From: Yersinia enterocolitica
GTDB taxonomy: Bacteria; Pseudomonadota; Gammaproteobacteria; Enterobacterales; Enterobacteriaceae
Assembly: GCA_002082245.2 (NCBI GenBank)
Contig: NBTC02000002.1
Span: 1,178,001-1,242,000, forward strand
Direction of reading: 5' to 3'
Length of the DNA stretch: 64,000 nt
Shown: positions 57,238 through 64,000 of the stretch, piece after piece
How the letters are laid out: each line of letters opens with the position of its first letter
Numbering within the stretch: position 1 is the stretch's first letter
Notes under the pieces: generated by a model
What the model was told of the DNA's origin: nothing
The model's input: the letters and a program-made list of their open reading frames with translations, nothing else
The model's database searches: none
Made by a program: the position numbers and the translations under genes

Positions 57238-58350
57238 CTACTCTCCTTTCAGGACTTTAGCGGGTTCGATATGAATAGCCCGACGGGTGGGAACAATGGC
57301 CGCCACGGCGGCGACTAACAATGACAATATCAGGGTCAATGGCAGTACTGGTGCTCGCAAAGCGATTGCCGCACTGAACACCGTCTGGCCCAATACTTGC
57401 GCCAACACATACCCAAGCAAAGCACCACAGACTGCGGCAGCCAGCGATATAATCAGTGTTTCAGTCAGCATCTGACGAATAATATCGGCACCACTGGCAC
57501 CCAATGCTTTTTGCAAGGCGAACTCTTTTGAACGCTCACCCACTATCGCCATTAAGGTGGTGTTAACGCACAGTGATGACAAAATGAGGATCACCACCGA
57601 GACCAGCCCCATCAGCCCTTTTATTTTATCAAGCACTTGTCCTTCAGAAGCCGAAACCTTACGGATTGGCCGAATTTCAAGATCGGGATATTGCTCACGC
57701 AGGCGGCTGGCAAATGTTTCAACCTGCCCCACATCATTACTGACACTAAGGAGCGCATTGCTGATATGCCCCGGTTGATTGAGCCATTTTTGTGCCAGTT
57801 CAAGATTGACGATTAACATGTTATCCGTGGCGTCACCCGCTTCAACAATACCTTTGACCTGAAGACGCTGGCGAGTCGCTCCATTCACCAATGTAATGGT
57901 ATCGCCTACTTTGACGTGCAAGCGTTCGGCAAGTTTGACACCAATCATGGCATTGCGATCATCAAAACTGACGCCGATCCAGTTGCCGGTGACTTGCCAG
58001 TAGGGAACGAGCTGTTGTAGGGATTCAAACCATACCCCCATCAGCACCACTTTTTCCAATTCGGTGCGGGCCATACCATAAATATAGGGGCTGGAAGCAT
58101 TGATAAGCCCTTTGGGTGCCGCATCTATAATTGGCTGAAATCGCTGTTGTTCAAAAGAGTTACCATGCCCTGGGCCGATATAGAAATTGGCACCAAAGGT
58201 TCGTAACTCCTGACTCATTTTGGCATTAATATCGAAATAAACTGCTGACATTGCGGTGACAATCGCTGCACCAACAGTGAGTGCGGCAAATACCACACTG
58301 ACCCGTTGCATCCGCAGGCGCAGTGCACGTAATACTAATCGCCAGAACAT
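57238..58350 (-). CDS. FtsX/MacB-type ABC permease 2, fet operon
   Basis: A 370-residue permease: one N-terminal helix (VVFAALTVGAAIVTAM), a periplasmic MacB_PCD domain (about 40-250) and an FtsX domain with three helices, including ERSKEFALQKALGASGADI, the conserved cytoplasmic loop. The ATG at 58350 follows AAAGG and aligns with the start of its sister. An alternative ATG at 58395 has a strong GGAGG and overlaps the preceding gene by 11 bases. It likely pairs with the next permease as a heterodimer. Confidence 0.9.
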   Translation of the reverse strand: MFWRLVLRALRLRMQRVSVVFAALTVGAAIVTAMSAVYFDINAKMSQELRTFGANFYIGPGHGNSFEQQRFQPIIDAAPKGLINASSPYIYGMARTELEKVVLMGVWFESLQQLVPYWQVTGNWIGVSFDDRNAMIGVKLAERLHVKVGDTITLVNGATRQRLQVKGIVEAGDATDNMLIVNLELAQKWLNQPGHISNALLSVSNDVGQVETFASRLREQYPDLEIRPIRKVSASEGQVLDKIKGLMGLVSVVILILSSLCVNTTLMAIVGERSKEFALQKALGASGADIIRQMLTETLIISLAAAVCGALLGYVLAQVLGQTVFSAAIALRAPVLPLTLILSLLVAAVAAIVPTRRAIHIEPAKVLKGE

Positions 58351-58384
58351 ACTATTACTGCCTTTATGCTGAATTGCCCGATGA

Positions 58385-59677
58385 TTAACGGCCATAAAGC
58401 ACCTCCACCGGATAGAGACTGGCAATACGCCGGGCAGGGAACCAGGTACCTATGACGGCAATCAACACGGATATCACCAGCACACAGGGCACCACCATCC
58501 AGGCAAAACTGAGTGGAGCGCCAAACAACATCAGGCCAATGGTTTTTGCCAAGCCCCAGCCAGCCAAACAGCCTGCCAGACCACCAATCAAGCCACTGAT
58601 TGCTGCTTCAAGATAAAACAGCATCAAAATTTGCCACTGACGCGCCCCCAATGCTTTCATCAAACCAATCTCTTTCGCGCGTTCCATAATCGTGCTGGTC
58701 ATCAGCGATGCAATCCCCATTGCCGCAGCAATCAACGCCGCCAGCGTAACCACCGCCAACAGCAGTTGTATCTTTTCAATCACCACCCCTTCAGATGCAG
58801 CAACTTGCCAAATTGGCCGCACTACGGAGCCAGAAATAGCCTCTTCCAATTGGTGTGCAATTGAAGAAACATAAGCAGTGCAATACCACAGGTCATATTC
58901 TTCGGCATTAAGGGCTTCAAGGTTTTCGCGCGCTTTACGCGACAACTCATTTTCTGGCACAGTCAATGCTGAAACCCGCACTGCCTGGATTTTTCCTGGC
59001 AAGCCGAGGAGTGATTGCACTGCGCTTAGGGGTAATACCAGGCGGCTCTCTTCTTCACCACCACTACTCAGCACCCCACTTATCTTCACCGTTAGTGGGC
59101 CAGAGGCACCGTTGAGGTGCAACTCATCACCGACTTTCCAACCAGTTTGCTGTGCCAGTTGTTTACCTAACAATGCCTCAGCCGTTGTCGCATCGGCTTT
59201 AACTGGCTCCTGCGGCCAGTTACCACTAACCTGCCAATACGGGCTGATAATTTGCTGACCAGTGTGATAGTCCTCTTCATCGGGTACATCAACCGGCTGA
59301 TTAAAATAGGTCCCCAGCAGCGGAATAATTTGCCCCTTAACATCAGTTTCGCCGCTCAGTAATGGCGCAAAACCGACAATATTGTTACGCCAAAAAATAT
59401 CTTTGATATTGGGTAACTCAGCTTGATCGAGGAAATCCTGCCCGGTAAGTGGGTTACTCTGCTCGCCGAATAATGACGGCAGTGCCACCTGCCCAGCAGG
59501 TTCAATCAAAATATTGGCACCATAAGACTTCAACTCACGTGACATTTTATCGCCAATATCTATCGATACCGCCAACAATGACGAGATGAGTCCGGCAGCA
59601 AGGAAGACCGTAAATACCGCCAGGGATTTACGCCGGACATTCCTGAACCAAGACTGCTTGAGCATGCGCCATAACAT
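58385..59677 (-). CDS. FtsX/MacB-type ABC permease 1, fet operon
   Basis: A 430-residue permease with the same plan as its neighbour: helix near residue 25, a periplasmic core with GANILIEPAGQ and LLGKQLAQQTGWKVGDEL, and three C-terminal helices with ERAKEIGLMKALGARQWQI. The N-terminus MLWRMLKQSWFRNVRRKSL marks the start. Such permeases are mechanotransmission-type and move or act on partners in the periplasm rather than pumping through the membrane. It lies 2 bases after the DUF2318 gene. Confidence 0.9.
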   Translation of the reverse strand: MLWRMLKQSWFRNVRRKSLAVFTVFLAAGLISSLLAVSIDIGDKMSRELKSYGANILIEPAGQVALPSLFGEQSNPLTGQDFLDQAELPNIKDIFWRNNIVGFAPLLSGETDVKGQIIPLLGTYFNQPVDVPDEEDYHTGQQIISPYWQVSGNWPQEPVKADATTAEALLGKQLAQQTGWKVGDELHLNGASGPLTVKISGVLSSGGEEESRLVLPLSAVQSLLGLPGKIQAVRVSALTVPENELSRKARENLEALNAEEYDLWYCTAYVSSIAHQLEEAISGSVVRPIWQVAASEGVVIEKIQLLLAVVTLAALIAAAMGIASLMTSTIMERAKEIGLMKALGARQWQILMLFYLEAAISGLIGGLAGCLAGWGLAKTIGLMLFGAPLSFAWMVVPCVLVISVLIAVIGTWFPARRIASLYPVEVLYGR

Positions 59678-59679
59678 AA

Positions 59680-61083
59680 TTATGGATTCTCCTGCGTGTC
59701 ACTGTCTTCACTACTGGCAACCGGCGTCACAAACTGCTCCGGGTGTTCACGGAAACGGTTGTAATTCGCCTCAGATGAGAAGAAATAGGTATTCTCGCCA
59801 TAACTGTACTTATATTCGGCCTTTTGATTGGTGAGGCGAGTTTTATCAACCGGATCAATTACATCAAGCGTTACTACCGTGGTGAAGTAATTGACACCCG
59901 CCTCCAAAGAGGCTTTGGGAATGACTAACTCTTTATCGTCACTTTTCCACCCCTCCAACGGTATCGGGTTACAGCCCCCTGCTTTACCGATCGACGGAAT
60001 GAAAATATGCACGGCGCAGGCAACGCAAATGACCTGATTGCCTTCCATGACATACCCTTGATCACCACACAACAAGCAGGCATCGAAAACCACACTCAGG
60101 CGCAGACGATCGGGATAACGGTTAATAATAAAGAAACGTACTGCTTTACCATCATCGGCGACCCAGACAAAACGATGCAACTTACCATCACGTACCTGCT
60201 CTACTGGAATACGGACTAAACCATCAGCCGAGAGTGTCACGGGTAAAGCCTCGGACAACTGGGGCGGTTGAGAAGCGACTTTATCCCAGTAGAGTTGAGC
60301 ACCTGCGGCTATTACCCATGCCAGCAAGGAAAAAACAAAGATTCGGCGTACATTACGGTAATCAGCTAATGCTTTACGGTGAGCAATCGGGTCTGAATTT
60401 TCACCGACGATCCGGCGGGAATTCCGTAACGGTATCAAGTAACACAGCGTCGTAAATGCCAGAAGCAGCGCACAAATGTAACTCAACCAGGCATGCCCAT
60501 TGGTAACTAAAGCGACATAACTGAGTAGTGATTTGGTCAGTGGCACAACCTGTAACTTCATTAATAACAGAATGCCGTCGCCACTGAGTGGCAAAATCAG
60601 TAATACCGTTATCAGTATCAATAGTGGCCAACGACAACGAGGCAATTGCCTGACCATCATCAGCAATAATACGGCACTGAAAATCACCCAGCCAAATGCC
60701 ACGACAATAGCCGCCAAATTAAGCAGTAAATCGGTGTTGATGACATGGGTATTGGTAAAGGCACCGAGATTCGGGTTATTACCCCAATTGAATGCCGCGC
60801 CCAATACCAACAGGGCTTGCCAGACATAACCTAACGATCGGCGGAGCGTAAATTGACTTAACAAGAATAACAGCAGTGCGAGAAGTTGCCCCCCCGCCAG
60901 AACTAACTGCAATTGCTGCGATTTTGGGTAATGGGTACCGGCCCAAATACCCAAGATAGCCATGAGTATCGTTATCCATACCACCCGGTTCAATGCAGGA
61001 GCTGGCCTGAATGCCCAACTTAACCCCAATAACAACGCTACCGGTAAAAAGGCTTGTAGCACGGAAACAAAAAAATAACTCAT
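59680..61083 (-). CDS. DUF2318 membrane protein with a YHS-like end, fet operon
   Basis: A 467-residue inner-membrane protein. Eight or so helices (about residues 5-265) are followed by a C-terminal periplasmic DUF2318 domain. This has CLLC at 336-339, CVAC at 353-356 and a further Cys at 371, which could bind a metal or cluster. The last 45 residues (YKYSYGENTYFFSSEANYNRF) follow the YHS domain pattern, but its cysteine is replaced by Ser. It is presumed to move electrons for Fe(III)/Fe(II) change together with the cytochrome and thioredoxin. The start ATG 61083 follows AAGG. Confidence 0.88.
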   Translation of the reverse strand: MSYFFVSVLQAFLPVALLLGLSWAFRPAPALNRVVWITILMAILGIWAGTHYPKSQQLQLVLAGGQLLALLLFLLSQFTLRRSLGYVWQALLVLGAAFNWGNNPNLGAFTNTHVINTDLLLNLAAIVVAFGWVIFSAVLLLMMVRQLPRCRWPLLILITVLLILPLSGDGILLLMKLQVVPLTKSLLSYVALVTNGHAWLSYICALLLAFTTLCYLIPLRNSRRIVGENSDPIAHRKALADYRNVRRIFVFSLLAWVIAAGAQLYWDKVASQPPQLSEALPVTLSADGLVRIPVEQVRDGKLHRFVWVADDGKAVRFFIINRYPDRLRLSVVFDACLLCGDQGYVMEGNQVICVACAVHIFIPSIGKAGGCNPIPLEGWKSDDKELVIPKASLEAGVNYFTTVVTLDVIDPVDKTRLTNQKAEYKYSYGENTYFFSSEANYNRFREHPEQFVTPVASSEDSDTQENP

Positions 61084-61225
61084 TAGCACACACCTTGGGC
61101 AAGATAATCACAACACCTGCCAGTTATCACTGATCAGCTTTTACATCGCGCGGATAAAAACGCGCTGACCATCCAGCATTAAGAAAAAGCCGCGATAACT
61201 GTTTTAGTCATCGCGGCCATTGTTA

Positions 61226-61753
61226 TCAATTCAAACCGGTATATTTAAAGTCATAGCTCACATCAAACGGTTTCCACCAGCGGCCAACACCCGTTTCGCT
61301 ATCAGTATGGCGATGTAATCCGGCTTTAGATGGCTCACTGATATGGTAAGTAACTTTATAGTTACCTACACCCATCATTTTAATATTGGCACCGTAGTGT
61401 GGACCGTCACTGGCAACCATCGGCATGAATGTGCCTTCTTGTTTGGTACCAGTATCCGTATTCACCAAGGTATAAGCGATAGTCAGGTACGGCATCCACT
61501 CACCGGCACCAAATCCATTCTTATTGCCTTCGGTGGCATGGATATCTGCCTCCAGATGAATGTCAGCTTTCGCGGCAGGCAAACCCATGCCACGCGGTTC
61601 CATATCGATTGGCTGCAAGTAAACTGCAGCAATTTCCATATCGTTGATCTTGATAGGCTCGCCAGCCGGATACTCTTTAAAGGCGAAAGCAGCAGGCGCT
61701 GCAAAAATGCTGGCGATAATGCTGCTGGCAATAATCGTTTTCTTCATGGTCAT
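61226..61753 (-). CDS. fetP: Periplasmic iron/copper-binding protein FetP (P19)
   Basis: A 175-residue exported protein of the Tp34/P19 family. The signal peptide ends at AAPAAFAFKEY. The fold contains IKINDMEIAAVYLQPIDMEPRGMGLPAAKADIHLEADIHA, GAGEWMPYLTIAYTL and GLHRHTDSETGVGRWWKP, with the Met, Glu and His ligands for the Cu/Fe sites. FetP passes ferrous iron to FetM. The start at ATG 61753 is favoured by GAGGG upstream; 61747 is possible. It lies 68 bases after fetM. Confidence 0.94.
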   Translation of the reverse strand: MTMKKTIIASSIIASIFAAPAAFAFKEYPAGEPIKINDMEIAAVYLQPIDMEPRGMGLPAAKADIHLEADIHATEGNKNGFGAGEWMPYLTIAYTLVNTDTGTKQEGTFMPMVASDGPHYGANIKMMGVGNYKVTYHISEPSKAGLHRHTDSETGVGRWWKPFDVSYDFKYTGLN

Positions 61754-61821
61754 GTAGCACACCCTCTGGTATCAAATGATAATTACATTGTCGTTATTCA
61801 CACCGGCATCATGCCGGACCA

Positions 61822-63756
61822 TTACGCTGAGACAGTACGACCACGCCGTTGCATTACCCAAAGAGCAACCAGCGCAGCAATCAGTAATATCCCTTGAGGA
61901 ATCAATGTTTCCAGATATGGATAGATCCCCAACCAACTGATTTCAGGTACGCCCGGTAGCAATGTCGGCTCAAACAATTTACCTTCAATTAGTTCAAGAA
62001 CACTCTTACCGGCAAATACAAACGCCATTAGGTACATAAAGCCACCGGTAAACATAAAGAAGGGTTTGAGTGGCAATTTGACTACGGTAAAGCGCATGAC
62101 CAGATAAGCTGCCAGCAAGAATACACAGCCAACGCCAAAACCTGCCAGAATCGACAAGTGGCCGCTAGTGGTACTGGCATCGCCCATCAGGGCCAGATAG
62201 AACAGTACAGTTTCAGCACCTTCGCGATACACCGCCAGGAAGCTTGTCAGCCATAACCCGACCATCGATCCACTACTGAGTGATTTAGAAAATTTCCCTT
62301 CGAGATAAGCTTTCCATTGCCGTGCTTCAGTCTTCGACAATAACCAGTAACTCATTGAGAACAGCATCACCACGGCAATCATCATGGTGAAACCTTCTAA
62401 TAACTCACGACTTTGCCCTGAATTAGCAAATAACCACTGGAAGACGAAAGCGGTTAGCACGCTGGCGATTAAGGCCACTACAACGGATTGACGAATGAGC
62501 GGTAATTTATCCTGATGGTTGTTTTTCACCAGATAAGCCACTATCGCGGCAACAATCAGTAAAGCTTCCAGCCCTTCACGCACAATAATCAGCAGGCTGT
62601 AGATGAACAGACTCCAGTTGGTTTCATCCCCCCCACCGAGCATCTCTACAGCACTGGCCAAATCCTTTTGCAACGCGACGGCTTCGGCTTGTAACTGTTC
62701 GACTGGCTGACCGGCTTTCATCAGGCTGACTAAACGAGTGAAATGCCCCTCTAACGTCGATTTAAATGCAGCATCACGTGAACCAACTTTATTCTCCATG
62801 CCACTGGCTTCGAACAAATCAAAGTAGGTATCCTGCACAGCCATCATTGCCGGTGTAGTCTGCCCCTTTTGGTACTGACTAATAGCATCGCTGATGGCCT
62901 GATTTATCTTACTGGAAACAGCCGCCCAATCGGCATTAGCTTGTCCGTCAGAACTAGCAGCCGATGCCGAAGATTGCCCAACGTTGGCTTGATCTGCGGT
63001 GACGGGTTGCTGTTCACGCGTTGTGGGTAAGCCTGGAAGGGTGTCTTCGATAGTTTGTAGTAAACCGGTGACACGATAGGCAACTTCCGTTATTTGGTCT
63101 GGCTTGCGAGTGAGATCGATTAATGCGGTAAATTGTTGGTTAATTGCCGCTGCTGCTTGTGCGGAACGATTGCCCCGCACTGACATTTCCATTTCAGAGT
63201 TTTTAAAACCCTGATAATGAGCCTGTTGCACGCTTTCGCTGGCCGCGGCGAACTTCCCTTCTTGATATTCGCTTATGGCTTGTGCCAGTAAGTCATCAAT
63301 GATCTTGAAACTCTGCTGCCAGTACAGTGCAATTTCACTGTTTTCATAAGCTGCATGTTGCTGTTCTGCATTAAGTTTATGCCCATCGGTCAGTATAGGC
63401 AGTACCGCAGTGAGTTCACTTTTAAGCCAATTAATTTTATTATCAACTTCCGCTTGCGGCTTGCCCTCCCCAATCATGCGCCGGATTTCACCAAAAGCGG
63501 CTTCCATCTGATAACTCTTCTGGGCAGAGATATTGATACGAATCGGGCCTTCGAGGTTTTCGAAAACTTCAAAGTACGCCATCTGCACCGTAGTACGGGC
63601 TTCATCATTGTTCTGTTGTTGGTACAACTGAGACGTTTTATCGAGACGGGATTGGATATCATTAACCAACTGCGGGTAATCCGTCGCAGCCCAGGCTAAT
63701 GAGGCTGATAGCCACCAACAGCAGCAAAGCAGAAAGAGTTTGTGCCAAGTTTGCAT
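61822..63756 (-). CDS. fetM: Ftr1-type iron permease FetM
   Basis: A 644-residue protein: signal peptide (1-23), a long periplasmic region (25-375) and an Ftr1/EfeU-type membrane domain (380-640) with seven helices. The two REGxE iron motifs are REGLE (393-397) and REGAE (511-515). The periplasmic part has three related copies of an approximately 39-residue motif: VQMAYFEVFENLEG (57-), VQQAHYQGFKNSEM (177-) and VQDTYFDLFEASGM (307-), spaced 120 and 130 residues. The ATG at 63756 is preferred because a Fur box lies just upstream, though its ribosome binding site is weak; an in-frame ATG at 63840 is possible. Confidence 0.92.
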   Translation of the reverse strand: MQTWHKLFLLCCCWWLSASLAWAATDYPQLVNDIQSRLDKTSQLYQQQNNDEARTTVQMAYFEVFENLEGPIRINISAQKSYQMEAAFGEIRRMIGEGKPQAEVDNKINWLKSELTAVLPILTDGHKLNAEQQHAAYENSEIALYWQQSFKIIDDLLAQAISEYQEGKFAAASESVQQAHYQGFKNSEMEMSVRGNRSAQAAAAINQQFTALIDLTRKPDQITEVAYRVTGLLQTIEDTLPGLPTTREQQPVTADQANVGQSSASAASSDGQANADWAAVSSKINQAISDAISQYQKGQTTPAMMAVQDTYFDLFEASGMENKVGSRDAAFKSTLEGHFTRLVSLMKAGQPVEQLQAEAVALQKDLASAVEMLGGGDETNWSLFIYSLLIIVREGLEALLIVAAIVAYLVKNNHQDKLPLIRQSVVVALIASVLTAFVFQWLFANSGQSRELLEGFTMMIAVVMLFSMSYWLLSKTEARQWKAYLEGKFSKSLSSGSMVGLWLTSFLAVYREGAETVLFYLALMGDASTTSGHLSILAGFGVGCVFLLAAYLVMRFTVVKLPLKPFFMFTGGFMYLMAFVFAGKSVLELIEGKLFEPTLLPGVPEISWLGIYPYLETLIPQGILLIAALVALWVMQRRGRTVSA

Positions 63757-63780
63757 AATATGAGTAACGCACATGAAGTT

Positions 63781-63799
63781 GATAATGAGATTTATTAAC
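63781..63799. promoter_or_regulatory. Fur box upstream of fetM
   Basis: GATAATGAGATTTATTAAC matches the 19-bp Fur consensus GATAATGATAATCATTATC at 15 of 19 positions. It is 25 bases upstream of the chosen fetM ATG, so iron would shut off the whole eight-gene operon. Confidence 0.72.
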
Positions 63800-64000
63800 A
63801 TTAACACTAAACAAAGGAAATGTGTCTTGATCCGCATCAAAAAATATTTAGTTTCTTGAATTTTTGTTTAAAAATGCGGCGCACTACGCAATTTCTTCTT
63901 AGGAAAGTGCAAAAATAATTCAAATAGAAGGTTTTTTATTCGCTGGTTCTGAGGGGGACAAGAGTAGAAAACAACCTGGCCTGCTGCGGAAATACCACAG

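Overview
The window reads as chromosomal DNA of a Yersinia, most likely the Y. pseudotuberculosis/Y. pestis group or a close relative. The markers are an hmsHFRS biofilm-polysaccharide operon, a Fet (Ftr1/P19) iron-uptake operon, an ast arginine operon and a hut histidine gene set. From memory these genes lie together in the pigmentation segment of Y. pestis. I see no IS100 copy and no yersiniabactin genes, so I do not assign a species. No rRNA, tRNA, CRISPR array or complete insertion sequence was found.

Layout. 1-7.9 kb: end of ychF, an RluA-like pseudouridine synthase, a yaiL-type gene, a GadC-like permease, an ActS-like lipoprotein, an RpiB/LacAB-type isomerase behind a KdgR-like box, and zinT behind a Zur-like box. 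7.95-12.7 kb: a block that looks acquired. A decayed serine-recombinase tail is followed by a TetR gene divergent from four overlapping genes (SDR, MFS, exported protein, YdjM-like membrane hydrolase), all visibly GC-richer than their neighbours. 12.9-16.6 kb: an RbsABC-type sugar ABC importer.

17-32.4 kb is a nitrogen-scavenging region: hutFD, hutC, hutIG, a general porin, then astCADBE and a MocR-type regulator. Candidate HutC, NtrC, ArgR and sigma-54 sites are visible. 32.5-38.1 kb: a cyanide-insensitive bd oxidase (cioAB plus a DUF2474 small protein), a NarX-type nitrate sensor with no narL beside it, and cbl. 38.6-44.4 kb: an MFS pump, a siderophore-interacting reductase behind a Fur box, chaA, phoH and a GNAT acetyltransferase. 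44.7-51 kb: hmsHFRS, with an RcsAB-like palindrome upstream. 51.7-55.6 kb: an M24 peptidase, an AlaX-type editing protein, a LysR regulator and long-form TehB.

55.7-63.8 kb is an eight-gene iron operon read leftward from a strong Fur-like box: Ftr1 permease (FetM), P19 (FetP), a DUF2318 membrane protein, two FtsX/MacB-type permeases, their ATPase, a TlpA-type thioredoxin and a small c-type cytochrome. The cytochrome lacks the usual loop methionine ligand.

The parts least explained by known systems are the TetR-controlled cassette at 8.2-12.7 kb and the electron-transfer half of the fet operon. Regulatory sites were matched by eye to consensus sequences and are candidates only.
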